Assembly (NCBI GenBank): GCA_015956445.1
Contig: WIUZ02000020.1
Span: 310,001-374,000, forward strand
Length of the DNA stretch: 64,000 bases
Direction of reading: 5' to 3'
Source: Thelephora terrestris
Lineage: Eukaryota; Basidiomycota; Agaricomycetes; Thelephorales; Thelephoraceae
Shown here: positions 33,673-46,102 of the stretch, piece after piece
Layout of the letters: each line of letters starts with the position of its first letter
Numbering within the stretch: the first letter of the stretch is position 1
Notes under the pieces: model-generated
Seen by the model: the letters and a program-made list of their open reading frames with translations, nothing else
The model's database searches: none
Told to the model about the DNA's origin: nothing
Program-made: the position numbers and the translations under genes

Positions 33673-35365
33673 TCATAATCCGTCGTCGTCGTCGTCGTCG
33701 GACTTGTTTTCAGATTTGATCGGTACCCCGGGTGCAGCAGTCCAAATCTCCGTCTGAAATCGTTCGTCATACCCTCTGCACTTCGGGGTCCATGTATACA
33801 AACGCTGGAAATTTTTTATGCTTCAGCACCTACTGCACCCGGGTCCGTGCGCTCTCACCTCATCGCCTCGATAAAATGCTTTCAGAACGTCTTCCTCGGT
33901 GACGTTTTGGGGGCCCGAAAATTCCTCCACTTCTTGGTCTGTTTGGTCTCTCCCCAGTTGCCTCCGTAGCTCGATACGAGTACGAACATAGGACCCCCAT
34001 CCCTTGACACAGATATAATGTACCCATGCTTTTCTTGTCTGGGAAAATACACATTTACCACGCGAGCGCCGGGAACAGTGAAAAGAGTACGCACACGATC
34101 AGATTGCATTGCCCACTCTTGAAGGGACAAAGGATCACTCGATCGAAGATCATATTGCCCCATGTACTGCCAGAGTGCCTTAGGTGAGGCCTGCACCCGT
34201 ACTATCAACCGCATATCCTCCAGAGTATCAATACAATTACAGGAACACATCCACAGGCCCGGAGCACCTGGGAATGACGGCGCATTTGGGTGGACCAACT
34301 TAAAAGTCCAGTCAATGGTTCAGAACCGTCACCCACTTTCCACACACTCACCAAAGAAACATACATGAAGTTGTCAAACCCATGACTTTCCAACTTTTTT
34401 TTACCGATCGTTGGATACGATCCCACAGGGCTGCCACCAAAATGTAGCGAAAGGAAACGGCGCGACACTGAGAGTTCTTGGATTTGACCCTCGATGGTGA
34501 CGGGAAAGATCTCTAATCCGACCTTCGAGAGCCTGGTAAAAACAGACACGTCATCCAACGACTTCTTGTCGGGCTTGAGCTTCGTCTATCAGAACACAGG
34601 GTCAATTTAAGTTGATGTTCCGCGGGAAAGCCAAGGTCGCAAAAGTTTCGCGGAACAGACACGGTGGATCCTTGCGCTGGAGTGACAGCCTCCACCAACA
34701 CCTTGACAGATGGACCACCTTCATCCAACGGTTCCTGCTTCACGGGCGTCGATGATACCCGCCTTGAACGAGGAGGGACTTCGACCCATACCGTTTGCCG
34801 TTTGCGGGTAAGAAGTCCCGAGGATGACCCTTGGGCTTTCGCTTGATTGGCGGTTCTTGTGAGCGGGGGAGATCTTCCTCAGAATCAGAGTCCACGATGA
34901 TTATATCATCTTGTGTGAGAGTGGGGTTTTGTCGAAGATCAGACGCTCTCAAGTTGACGTCCGGCTTGCGACCACTGGTGGGCTTCTGATGGTGTCAGTT
35001 ACTTACATGCTCCTTTCGATGTCGACGGATGCAAGACCTCGCTTACCGATTCCTCATGCTCAACAGGAATACCGGGATCGGATACCTCATCCTTCCTTTC
35101 CTTCTTAGTTACGTTCTGTAGATTGATTTCTTCCGGTGGTATCCCCTCATCCGCCTGTGGACCCCGGTAATGTTTTATCAGTAGGCCGATGTCCATCAAC
35201 CCGCATGAAAACAGGTGATAAGTGTACGATCACCTCTTCAATCTTTCGTTCGAGAGCAGAGGTGAGATCCTTTTGGGCCTGAGAAAGCTCTTCCTCTAAC
35301 TCCGCTACCTTAACACGGAGAGTATGGACCTCCTCCTCTAAATCAGCGATGTAGTCTTCGTCCAT
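33673..35365 (-). CDS. DUF6697 domain protein with coiled-coil N-terminus (copy 2)
   Basis: The minus-strand ATG at 35365 starts MDEDYIADLEEEVHTLRVKV, a coiled coil, with exon 1 ending at 35234. Following exons give ADEGIPPEEINLQNV, DDIIIVDSDSEEDLP, KRQTVWVEVPPRSR, TPVKQEPLDEGGPSV, LGFPAEHQLKL, SKVGLEIFPVTIEGQI, SVSRRFLSLHFGGSP and HPNAPSFPGAPGLWMC. Next come KALWQYMGQYDLRSSDPLS and QEWAMQSDRVR, then TEEDVLKAFYRGDE, and the last exon with CRGYDERFQTEIW and a poly-Asp run from a (GAC)n repeat, stop at 33673. The WQYMGQY, EEW, AF.RGDE and C.GYD blocks fit the DUF6697 family of basidiomycetes; role unknown. VDSDSEED-type motifs may bind SUMO. Copy 1 at 32179-32869 lacks the domain. Confidence 0.7.
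33681..33700. repeat. CGT/GAC trinucleotide repeat in coding sequence
   Basis: About six and a half CGT units; on the minus strand they read GAC and encode a run of Asp near the C-terminus of the DUF6697 protein. Confidence 0.9.
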
Positions 35366-38300
35366 ACGGTCGGAGCAGGTCGATGGAAACGATCGATATT
35401 AAGCGTTGTAGATGAACGGTGTCGATGGGATATCGATGTGCCACGCGTTTATGGTGCGTGCGAATGGCAATTACGTTTCGACGTCACACTCGTCCGTCGC
35501 TCTCAACCAATGGGCACCAAAACCTGGGCCAACTCATAAACGCAAAGTTCCGTGATTCTTCGGTGTCTGAAGAGGTCTCGTGAGGCTCACCCGGGGTTTT
35601 TTCGATGGCTGTTCACATGTCGGTGAGTACTGTGGAGGGGGATTTTCTTCAGCCATCACGGTGTGACGGAATGACGAACGGCTGTGTATACGTTATGATG
35701 GAGTACTGCGCGTTTCGTGAGGGCTGCCATCAAATTACCAGGGGACTTATGCCAGGATGATCGCGGCAGTGTTGATAGCAATCGAAGAGTCTCAGTCTCT
35801 CGGCGCATCGCAAAACAAGAGTGGGCTCTGGCTCATTCACGAATCGAGAGAAGGTTGGTAATGGGCCTGTTTTTGTGATACCAAAATGGTATAGTAAGGC
35901 ATGGTCACCAACTGCAATGACTTGCCTTCATGGGTGATGACCTTCATGACAAGACTTAGCCCACTCCCTGTTACCTGACCGGCTTTCTTTTGATCCTCGT
36001 AGTTACACTTGGGGATATTGCCGATAACCTCACCAGGGTGACTCTCCCACACCACGCAGCGCGACGAGAGCGGTGGCATTCGTGAGCATCCCCGGTCCAA
36101 CGACGTGATGCACCTTGTAGGTAATCTCCCCAGCCGGCCCAGGCCTTGGGCTGTCAAAACGCGCATTAGCGCGTTTCGAGCTGTGAACAAACCTCACCCG
36201 CGCGAACCGCGGACCTTGGACGCTGTGCGCGACGACAGCGGAAGTGGAGCCCACTGTAAAACCTAACCCCCACCAGTTCCTTCCGTCAGTGGGTCTCCCG
36301 TGGCTTGGCACCGTCAGTCGGCGATTCCTCATCCTCAACACCCGATACTTTGATGTCATACCTTCTTTTAACGCGCCACGGATCGCGGTCCACCACCCGG
36401 AGAACGCCCGCTTGAATACAGTACAGTTAGCGCGTTGGTTGCGCTGCAAGGCACTTCCTTGCTATCGCCGCTATTCATCGAAACAAACCCTGACTCGGCG
36501 GTCGCGGGCACCAGTGTGTTGTTCGACCTTCTTCCGCCACCCCACGCTCTCTCCGCGCGGCACAGAGGCGGAAGCAGATCCGCACCTGTGAAGACCCTCA
36601 ATCTCAACTGCGCTCCCATTGATTCAAGCCGAAGGGGCCGAGATTGCATATGTCTGCATCCCAGCGACCCTGAGAATCTGGTGATACCTGATTGATCAGT
36701 TCTTCGGTACCTGTCAGCACCTAGCATCATCAATCTGTTCCCACGACGATCGAAGGCACACAAACTGACTCCACGAGCTGGACAGCATGACCTGACGAAC
36801 GATAAGGCGTACTGAAACCGAAATGAAATCCTGAAAGGGAGGTAGATTAATAGCAACTTAGCGCGGCTGTATGCATATCACTGGCTTCATGAAGCTTGAA
36901 CTTTTGTGCCTAGATCAGAATACTGCGCAATGCCAATATCAGTTAGACAACCAAGCCCCTAAAGCAAGAAGGCACAACAACTCACTTTTCGAGCGTTCGT
37001 AGAACGGTGAACAACCTTACATCACCAACACGATTTTTGGACAGCTGAAAGAATTGTTCCAGCCGTGCAGGAAGGGAGCTCCTGGTTGACAAAGCGAGAA
37101 ACAACGCCAAAAAAGGCACGGAAGTAAATAATGGACAGTTCCATGTAAGTAACTCACGATCGATCATCGAGATCCCATGCCTAACCATCACCCCTAAAAG
37201 TCTCGGAGGGCTGGTTCAGGGCTGTTCAGGGGCAGTACATAAAACCTCGCGTGGGGGTGGAGAGGCCGATGTCAATCGACGGTTGCAATCCAAGCTGCTT
37301 GTTAACGTTGTAGAGGCGTGTGCGCACTGCGCAGCCGCGGGAGCTAAGTTAGGCCATGGCATAAATTTAGATCTCAATCTAAGAATACCCACCTACACGC
37401 GCCCGGCAGCCAGAAGAGTTCCCAAGCCTGAGGATCAAGCCTTCCAGTTCTATGAGCGCGGGCTCAGAGCGGCCCACGAATGTATCATTCATTGATGAGA
37501 ATGGAGATTCCACACCCACAGGCCTAAACGTCGCCTCGGTCTTGACCAAAAACGCGTTCGTGTGCGGATAAGGTCCATATAAAACCTGAAGTTGGACTCC
37601 CCGACACAGAACAAAAAAAAACCCTGAGATAAGTTAGCGCGATACGCGACATATCAGGATCTGCACCAAACTAGATCGCGTACCCGAAATAGCTGAGCTA
37701 CTCCTCCGCACAACCAGCGCTCAACATACATTCCAATCGATCGTTCCCATGACCAATGAAAGATGGGAAACAAGGGCTCCATTTTATCCCAAGGCCCTGT
37801 GCGGCAACGTCATGCCGTCGCGAAAGCCCTGTCCGGGCTTTGTGTCTGCTGCGGGGAATCCTGGAGAACTGCGCACGCGTAATATGCCTTCGTCGACGTC
37901 ATTGCGTGGGAGTCGTGTGTGTGGAGTGAGGCGAGGAAGGGTTACGTGAAACGCGGGGGTTCAGTTTCCAGGAAATGCCACAAATGCTAGCTCGCATCGT
38001 GTGATGAATAGAGGAAACGAGTGCTCCACCAGGCGTGCGGGGTCTCAAATGTTAGAGTCGATGTCAGATTCACAACATACCTGCGTTTTCGAATCCATCA
38101 GAAGAAAGCGCCGGCGGATCACTACCTTATTCATCGTGTGCGTGGGAATCACTCCTTGTCCATCGTATATCTTGGACGAGTGACAGGAAGTTATCCGGGT
38201 AGCTCACGGTTCGTGCGGTACGCACGGGGGTCCGAGGCGGGGGAGAGGGGCAGGGCGACTGAGCTTCCACCACCAAGTACATCGACCCAACTTTTCGATA

Positions 38301-40393
38301 GGTTAACCGGATACACTCTCGCCGTCCAAGCCTCAGCGGGGGCTCGATGCATCGATAAGTACCCTCAATGAAAAGTTCCACTTCAATCAATACGACCGAC
38401 TGCATAAGGTTAAATACGACGGTCCTCCGCCCCTCCCGTTCCTTCGAAGGATTTAGGATGAACAGGATCTCCCGACGATCAAATGAAACCCGTCAGGGCG
38501 GCTCCGGCCAACTCAATTCATAACCCAAATTCCAACCGCGGACTTGTAACATTCGTGCAGCAACAACCTTCGAGTTGGGGGGGGGGGGAGGCAGGTGGAA
38601 AAAGCCCGCGAGCGCACCGCCTATCGCGAACAATTCAGTGGAACAAAACACAAAGCGGAGGGGAAGCGGAGCGAAAGTGAATGTGATGCAGGACGAGTGG
38701 ACAGCGTGGGCCGTTGGAGGCTTGTGGTCGAGTGGCAAAATCCCTGTCCCGATAACCATCCGGCCCTTGCACCGGGGTTTCGCAGAATCATACCAAAACC
38801 AGTCCTAGCGACCGGCATTCGAGCATCGAAAAAAAACGGTGACGTTGTGGTTGTATTCTGGCCCCACGAGACCTCTCAAAACCATCGGCGAGGCCAAAGA
38901 AATCTCCGACGATCTCTTATGACGGTCGCATAAGACCCAACCTTTTTTTCCAACGGACTGCCGCTGTCGCCATTCTGACCACTGGCGAGTCTACCAGCGG
39001 AGCTGGAGCCAAAGCCAGCAGCTGCCCCCGGTTAGTCTCTTCCGGAAGAACCGAGGAAAACACCAGGAAAGACCCCGTTTCAAGTGCCACTCGCAGTCCA
39101 TACGTACCATAACTGTATTGAGCGTAAAGTACAGCAACCCTGAGATGAGAAACTGTTATCAACGCAGGCTTCGCCACGTACGCTGAAACTTGGGGCAACA
39201 GCCGGACTCGTAACCCATGGCTCGCCAAGGTGGTTCTGAGGCTTCTAGCCCCGCAACACCCGAACGATCCGGAGCCCAGGGTCCAAGAGACCGAGTTCGA
39301 GGATCAAAGTTAATTCCGCCTTAGGAAGAGAGAAGATCTTTCCGCACATCGTGGCCCCGGCAATAGCGGACAGAGTGAGAATGGCCTTGTGGAAAGGTTG
39401 GCGAATGATGGTGTTGTGGAGTGAGGGTATGAAAAAGCGTACGCGCGGCAGCATGTGACGCCTTCGTGAGCGAAGCGAGATCAAGTGAGCTTTTGGAAAT
39501 AATGGACGCCATTCATGAAGCACAAGCTTCACGTATCCATACAACTGATTCACAGCGTTTTTTCTGAGTTAAAGGCTTCGAGATTTCCTACCAACCCCAG
39601 AAGTTGGGTTGGTGCTCAGGTTACTACGGCTGCACCCGGGTCGCTTTCGGCCTGAGGGCGTTTCCATCGAGTTTCGGCGGCAACGACAGTCAGCAACCCA
39701 TGCACCACGGTACCACAAAGAAACGCTCACTTTCGCACCCGGATCTCATATCTGAGCGCCCACTCCCAGTGCGAAGCTCGCTCATTTACGCAGCGCTTCG
39801 ACGGCGATACTAACACTAGTCTGATAATCTGTTATCCAGGAAGATATGGGCGTTTGTTTTCGAAACGTTAGCCTGACCTTTTGCAGGCGTCACAAAAGCC
39901 CCGTAATCATGACGACACTTCCATCTCGGGTTTGGAGGGTAACTTCCAACAAACAGCGTAACGATTGATGTTGATCGATTGGCCGTGAGGCACGGGCCGG
40001 GAATTCCGGAAGGGTCGGAACCGCATGGACGTTGGTGTGTAGAGTAGCGGTTGGTACCAGTAGTACCTGATCATTAATGCAATTCAGTAAGTTAGATGAT
40101 GTGGCAAGCTCACTCCGAGTCGTAGCGCTGATGGGCTCAACTGTAAGGCAATGAATGTGGGGCTTGGTGAATTGCAAGGCATGTCATGTGAGTAATATCT
40201 CGGACAATTTCGGGGAGGAGTTTGAAGTGAGGAGCAGGTGGAGGCCACAGTGAGTTATGCAAAAAGATATCAAACAACTTTTAGTACGATACAACAAGAT
40301 GTTAGGTTGAATACAAGGGGAAGGAGCCTGAAAACTAGTCCAATACAATCGTGTTTGATCAGGTCAAATATGCGTTACAGATGGTGAGGGTGA
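35366..40393. other. gene-poor 5 kb stretch with uncharacterised open frames
   Basis: I cannot support a gene here. Open frames of 85-160 codons occur on the minus strand at 35837-36190, 36030-36449 and 36368-36856 (overlapping), 38917-39228, 39245-39553 and 39890-40177. None shows a family motif I know and several lack an ATG. The frame at 36030-36449 (GWWTAIRGALKEGMTSKYR, NWWGLGFTVGSTSAVVAHS) has protein-like composition and could be an exon. The sequence near 39217 (plus) starts MARQGGSEASSPATPER. A run of 12 G is at 38577-38588. Base composition is similar to the flanks. Confidence 0.4.
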
Positions 40394-41410
40394 TCAAAGT
40401 AGACGCCCCATACCACCACAAAGGTCGCAGGTTCTATCGCTCAGCATAAGGAAGCCCAAGGTTCTACCGCAGCCGTAACAATTCGAACAGAGACGGCCGC
40501 CGATCCGGGGGTCACCAGGCTCAAGAACAGCTGAAGGTGGAAAGCTATTTCGAGAATGATTATAAGACGTCCTGTCGTTCGCCGGAGTTGTATCATAGTG
40601 AGATTGGGGACGAGGGGGTAGCGGAGGAGACGCAGGGGACGGATAGACTTGTGAAGATGAGGGTGAGGATGGGGGAGCAAACGAACGCCAAGCCGAACGG
40701 CCTGGATAGGATGAAAGGTCATTCCGGGCTTGATTTACGATTGAAGTGATGGATCGGCTGAGACTGAGTCTGGGGTCCATCGAGCTTGATCGCAAATTTA
40801 AAAGAGGTCTCTGTTTGAGAGACGGACCGGGGCCCCAAGTTGCATAGAGGATTGGTCCTGAATAAGGTTTTGAATACTTCTCCCAGCATTTGCGACAAGG
40901 GTTGGAAGGGTCGTAAGATTTGTACCCGGTGTTATGGCCTGGTCCGCATCATCATCAGCACAAGGTCTGGAGAGGAAAACTGGCCATACATTTTTGACAT
41001 TCGTAACCGGGCGGATAGACCAAGGTCTTGCCGTTGTTCAGTAACGGATGACCGGGAACGGGTGTTCGGGTGGGTCTTCCATCATCAGGGATGGAGTTTT
41101 GGGCCTGGGACTGTCTAGGGGCTGGTGGCAATGGAAATGTTTCAAAAGATTGCGATTGACTGTCTTGTGCAGCGTAGAAGTCTCGAGCGAAATCAGATAG
41201 TTCTCGTTCTCTCGGCAGTGGTCTGTTTTGTCGTTGTTGCTCAAAACGTCGGCGAGGCTGCTGCGGAGGGCGTTGATAGGGGAGAGTTGGGCCAACTTCT
41301 AGAGTTATTTCATCAGTTGGGTGAGGCGTGTATGGCGGAGGCGAGTCGTCGATTTCTTGGACTCTTTGAGGGGATTGGGTCGACGAACGAGCGGCGGACA
41401 TGATGATCAT
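40394..41410 (-). CDS. HUA1: Hua1-like zinc-binding protein
   Basis: Two exons, 41410-40990 and 40938-40394, with a 51 bp intron, encode about 320 aa. The start may be the ATG at 41410 or the one at 41401. The N-terminal half is Pro/Gln/Arg-rich and includes a PPPY motif (a WW-domain ligand). Then follow PVPGHPLLNNGKTLVYPPGY and ECQKCHNTGYKSYDPSNPCRK, a CxxC pair split by the intron, a Ser/Pro-rich linker, and PGDPRIGGRLCSNCYGCGRT with CDLCGGMGRLL. These two CxxC clusters, resembling DnaJ zinc modules, are characteristic of yeast Hua1, a cytoplasmic protein linked to ubiquitin ligase Rsp5 and actin patches. Divergent from the MADS-box gene, with 168 bp between starts. Confidence 0.8.
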
Positions 41411-41578
41411 CGGAGGTGGAGACGGGGAAATTACGAAAAATCAGAAAATGACGCCAAGATGCCGATCAGTGTGCCGAAGAGTGGTACGAAAATAGACTGG
41501 ATATATATATCGCACGCCGTCCCTTTCCCTGTCCTTGCAACGAAATCCCTCCTCCACCTCTCAGTTTTCCTTCAAACA

Positions 41579-43127
41579 ATGGGCAGAAGAAAGATCGAAA
41601 TTCAGCCTATTACCGTTCGTTCTAGCTTTGGCTCGTCGCCGTTCGCGGGCTAACCTCGTTTCTCTCCTAGCACGAGAGGAACAGATCCGTCACCTTTCTA
41701 AAGGTGCATCATGCTCACCCACAATGTATTTTTGTTTTTCTCATCTTTTTCTAGAGAAAGAATGGTCTCTTCAAAAAAGCTTATGAGCTTGGCGTTCTTT
41801 GCTCCGTCGACGTTGCCGTTATCGTCTTCGACAACAAGCAGGGCGGTCCTCGTCTCTACCAGTATGGCTCTGACGATGTTATCACCATCGTCGAGCGCGC
41901 TATGAGAGTATGTGCCATTTCCCCCTGACTCCTTGACATTCGCTAAATCCGCCCAGTTCGAGGGTGACCGAGACACAAAACGGCCAAGCGATTTCAACTC
42001 TCGCACGCTCGAAGACCACGAAGAGGAGGATGAGGAGGATGAGGAACACGTCCCCGCACGTACATCCAAGAAACGAACCGAGTCTGGCTCGATCAAACCC
42101 CCTCCCCCCTCTCAATCTCGTCCGCAGCAGGCTCCTCCCTCCGCCACTCCCCCTCCGAACAAACGCGCCCGTGTCGACTCGATAGAAATCCCGTCAGAAG
42201 CGACTCCGGCCAGTTCATCTTCTGTTACATCGCTCCCTTCAGCTCTTCTCCATCCATCGCTTCAACCCCTCCTTGCTCAAACTCTCCAGGCCCACATACC
42301 CTCGTACAACCCCCAGAGTTCGCTAGCCCACCTCTACAACATAGTGCAACAACATTCGCTTCCCCAAGATTCCCCCGCCGCTCTTTTACACTTCCTCAGA
42401 ACTGCAGGGCTGCAATCCGGCCGGTTCAGCTCTCAGCAGTCAAATCAAAACCCTCATCTTTCCGAGAGCTTGCTCGCTTCCCTCGCCGAACTCGCTGCCA
42501 ACCCTAGTATCGGTGATGGTCTTGGCAACGGTCTCAGTAGCTACGGACTCGGTGGTGCAGGGGGCGCTTTTGATTGGCCAACGGGGCTCGGTTCGGGTTC
42601 CAACCCCCAGGAACCACAGCCTTCGACAAGTTCGTCCCTTTTCCTCCATCATCTCCTCCACTCACTCTTGCGCTTACTCACCTCGCCGTCTAGATCGTGG
42701 AAGCGATGACGGACCCAACTGGCTGGACTTCTTGACCGCCCCGCCATCCAATTCTGTCAACGGTCTTCCGTCGCTGCCTCCGCACAACCCACAACACCCA
42801 CATCCTCATCCCCACCACCCCACGTCCTTTCTGAATCAGCGTAACTTTTCTACCGGCCTACCCGCTGGCTCTGGGTATCCTCCTCTTTCGTCTTTCGGCG
42901 GCCTGAGTCAAATTGGTTTTGGTCGTCTCACAGCTTCTGAAGACCCCCGTTCCAGCCGCCGGCCGCTGCCGCGGGATAGCAACTACTCTCAGTGGAACAG
43001 CGATGCTAGCAGTCAGAGTGGAAGATCGGATTCGAGTATGAGCACTTTCAGACCCTCGCCCAACGTGTTGAATGAGCACGACCGACAGATAGAACTCGAG
43101 GAGGGCTCGAGGAATCACTTGCCGTAA
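41579..43127 (+). CDS. MADS-box transcription factor, MEF2/Rlm1 type
   Basis: Five exons (41579-41614, 41671-41703, 41755-41907, 41957-42629, 42694-43127) join in phase to 442 aa. Residues 1-60 form a MADS domain: [37 protein letters not shown] and [30 protein letters not shown] follows and resembles the MEF2 extension. The K-I-E-I start and the split of the DNA-binding region by two tiny exons are typical of fungal MEF2/Rlm1-like genes rather than the Mcm1/SRF type. The rest is acidic, then Pro/Ser/Gln/His-rich and low complexity, as in an activation domain. Rlm1-type factors act under the cell-wall-integrity MAP kinase. An ATATATATAT stretch lies about 80 bp upstream of the ATG. Confidence 0.9.
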
Positions 43128-43746
43128 CATTGAGTCGTCTATGGTTCGATTTCACGCCTTGGTCTCTGGACGCTTTCTATCTCTGCCATCCGTTTCTGTC
43201 AAATCTTTGCTCCTCATCTCTTTTGCTGTGCTTCTACTGGTCTCCCTCAACCGCTCTACCCCTGTATTTTAATGTTCCCTGCTCGTGTGTTATAAATTCT
43301 TTATGCAACGTAGTACATACGGACGTGTTACTTAGAATCCCCCTTTCTCTGTTCCCTCGTCGTATACAATGATCAAGCTGCATTGTGTTCGAACGTCTGG
43401 ATTAGCTGGAATATATATTCGAAAGACTTGGGTATTTCCTCGGTAACGGGATGGTGACCGGAAGGGTGCCTGCCGCGGCACCGTGCCTGAAGCTGCCGTC
43501 CCTCCTTACAATTGAAGACGTGCACGTATTTTTGTATTTTTGGATCTTTTTGCTGCGCAGAGAAGTCAGAAGAGGGGTTTACATACGCGAAAGGATTCTT
43601 TTGGGGGGTTGATTGCGTCTTGCGACCCATATTCAGAAACGCCACGAGCTCAAGGCGAGGCGTGACGGTGAATCGGATTACTGAGCAACATCGAATTGAA
43701 CGTTGAACGTTGAACGCATGAGCTCCGGGCGTGATTGTCTGTTGCC
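43128..43746. other. 3' flank of MADS-box gene; possible minus-strand exon
   Basis: No certain gene. A minus frame of 90 codons (43373-43645, with GRKTQSTPQKNPFAYVNPSS) could be a downstream exon of the hypothetical gene at 43747-44082, but I could not place clean splice sites. Confidence 0.35.
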
Positions 43747-44082
43747 TTAACAGGGTATTGCCGTAGAAACATCCAGCAATACCCCGAGCAAATCGGGTTG
43801 ACTGGTGTGGTAAGGGTGCCGTACTGGAAGCTGCGTTCCGAGAGCCTGAACGAAATATCCGAACAGAGGGTTGTCATCTTCCATTAGCGAAGGCTGTGGT
43901 ATACATACATCAGCAAATTGGATACGTACGCGTGATATAGCCCTTCGTTGCACGACCCTTTGTGGCGTTTTCCGAACTTTATTGAGAATGTCTGGTGGAG
44001 TGCCGTTGAGGTCTCTGAACACTGCCCCTGGTGATATATCGTCAGCTCCGAGTCCCAGGTGCTTTCGTAATTCAAATGTCAT
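43747..44082 (-). CDS. hypothetical protein
   Basis: An uninterrupted 111-codon frame starts at an ATG at 44082 (MTFELRKHLGLGADDISPGA) and ends at 43747. The start is 210 bp from, and divergent to, the UBX gene, a plausible promoter position. No family recognised, no signal or membrane segment. A short in-frame GT...AG stretch (near 43950) could be an intron, and further exons may lie at 43373-43645. Confidence 0.35.
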   Translation of the reverse strand: MTFELRKHLGLGADDISPGAVFRDLNGTPPDILNKVRKTPQRVVQRRAISRVRIQFADVCIPQPSLMEDDNPLFGYFVQALGTQLPVRHPYHTSQPDLLGVLLDVSTAIPC

Positions 44083-44292
44083 TTTTGCTTGTCATCTAGA
44101 GGAGATGTGACGGAAGATGTGACCGGGGAGCTTCTTGCCCATGCGCTCACCCTGTGACGGGGTTTCGTTGTGGCTGAGGTATTCCCGCTGCCGAGGCGTT
44201 GCGATCGTGGGAAACATCAGTTTCCTTTCGTGGCGACCATTCTCTCCACTCAGCTGAGGTCCCGATTCTAGTACCATCTCCGCCACGATAAG

Positions 44293-45870
44293 ATGACTGA
44301 CAGAGCAAACCTTTTGGACATGGGGTTTGAGCCAGCCAGAGTCGAATGTGAGTCCGTTCGCCTTCCATCTCTCTGTCACACGCCCGATTTTTCGTACACT
44401 TTCGGGGTTCTTAACCTTTTGTGATACGCATTCCTTTCACGCAGGGGCGCTGAAGGCGACGAATAACCGAGGCTTGCAACCAGCCCTCGACCACCTTGAA
44501 GAGAACGCAGAGAATCCGGTGCCCGATCTCTCGTCTGTGTCTTCTACGACGAGTTCGGCGCCACCGCCATACGGCGGGGGAGACCCAATGGACGAGGACG
44601 AGGACCTTGAAGCGTTGAAGGCTGTGTATGGGGATGGTGGTGGTGGATCTAATCTTGGACAGGCCGAGGCGGAAGCAAAGGTAAGTTCGATCTACCTCGA
44701 ACTCACCTTCCGTGAGGCAGTTGTTTTTTTCGGCTTTGCGCTGATGAAGAGTTTCTTGGGGATACTGTTAGAGCATTAGATGCAGCCAATGCGGGAAGGT
44801 GTTTAAGAACACTGCCCTGGCGAATTATCACGCAGAGAAGAGCGGTCACGATCAGTTTGAAGAGTCCACCGAGGAGGTGTGTGTGCGCTGAATTCTTTCT
44901 CTTCTTGACGAAATGGCTATTTCGACCTTATTGATCTGTCGATGTGGCTTGTTGGATAGATCAAGCCACTTACGGAGGAGGAAAAGAAAGAGAAACTTGC
45001 AGAGCTAAAGACCCGTATGGCGGAGAAACGAGCGAAGAAGGCTACAGAAGAAGCGAAAGAGGCTCAGGCAAACGAACAGATCAGGCGAAGATCTGCGAAG
45101 GTCTGTGGTCTTTCTGCAACCGATTGGCGAATCTGCTTAATGGCCACCCAAGGACATTGGCAAATTGCGAGACGAGCTCAAGGCGAAGGAAAGCTTGAAG
45201 GAAATGGAAAGGAAGAAACAAGGTATAGTGGCCAAGCGTCGTGCGAATCTCTGGCGTGCTAAGCAGGATTTCAGAGAAGCTCGACGAGGCGAAGGCACGA
45301 GCACGGGTGAAAGCTCAGATTGAGGCTGACAGGAAGGAGCGAGCTGATAAGGCAGCGAGGGAAAAGGCGCTGAGGGAGGGTGTTGCCCTTCCCCAAGAGC
45401 CTGCGGCTACTCCTTCTGCGGTTGCACCGCCAAAGCCAACGGTAGCTGGGAAGGATTTCCCTGAGACGAGACTGCAAATTCGTATGGCGAATGGTGGGCA
45501 ACCCTATGTTACGACGCTCTCCAGCGATGCGAGTGAGTGCATACCTGAACTGAGCCACGTTCGCGCTTTCGAAATCTTATGATGTTGTGTCCATAGCTCT
45601 GCGGGAGGTTGCGGAATATTTGGCCGGTCAAACGCTATCCGTGGATGTGGAGACCGTGGACTTTGCGATGCACTTCCCAAGGTTCTTTTATGCCTTCCGT
45701 CATCTCTTTGGACCGCGATATTAATTAATTCATGATAGGAAACAATTTGCTCGTTCCGATTTCTCAAAAACGTTGCGTGAGCTTGGGTTGACGCCTTCCG
45801 CCGTGAGTTTCCTGTTTCTTATGTCAGGGAAAAATCCCTGACCCCACTGCAGGTTCTCATAGCATCGTAA
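44293..45870 (+). CDS. UBA-UBX domain protein (UBXN1/SAKS1-like p97 adaptor)
   Basis: Nine exons (44293-44347, 44445-44680, 44772-44876, 44960-45100, 45153-45222, 45275-45532, 45597-45681, 45739-45802, 45853-45870) join in phase to 343 aa. Residues 1-40 form a UBA domain (LLDMGFEPARVEWAL, LQPALDHLEE). A C2H2 finger follows (CSQCGKVFKNTALANYHAEK). A long charged helix spans about 130-240 (EEEKKEKLAELKTRMAEKRA). The UBX domain ends the protein, with LQIRMANGGQPYV, EVAEYLAGQT and the FPR loop in MHFPRKQF that binds Cdc48/p97. The order UBA-finger-coiled coil-UBX matches UBXN1-type adaptors, which deliver ubiquitinated clients to p97. The last exon codes five residues and the stop. Confidence 0.92.
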
Positions 45871-46102
45871 GCTTATTTGTTGTGGTTGTTAAAATTTTAA
45901 GTGTTGCGCGAAAGATGCGTTGTAGGATAGGTAGTCAATTATAAGCGTACCTCGGCGTGCCGCTCGCTGAGCTGTCCATTTCATCACCTCCACGTCAACC
46001 GATCACGTTCAACTTGATCAGCAGCTCGAGGCTGTCAGCCACCTCACTGAGCACACTCCGACCTCACCTATCACCTCAACCCTCCACTTCATTGTCTCCA
46101 AG

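Noticed and set aside
41912-42185. Alternative reading frames over the MADS-box gene
   Set aside because: Shadow frames of low-complexity coding sequence; the five-exon model is in phase and carries all conserved residues.
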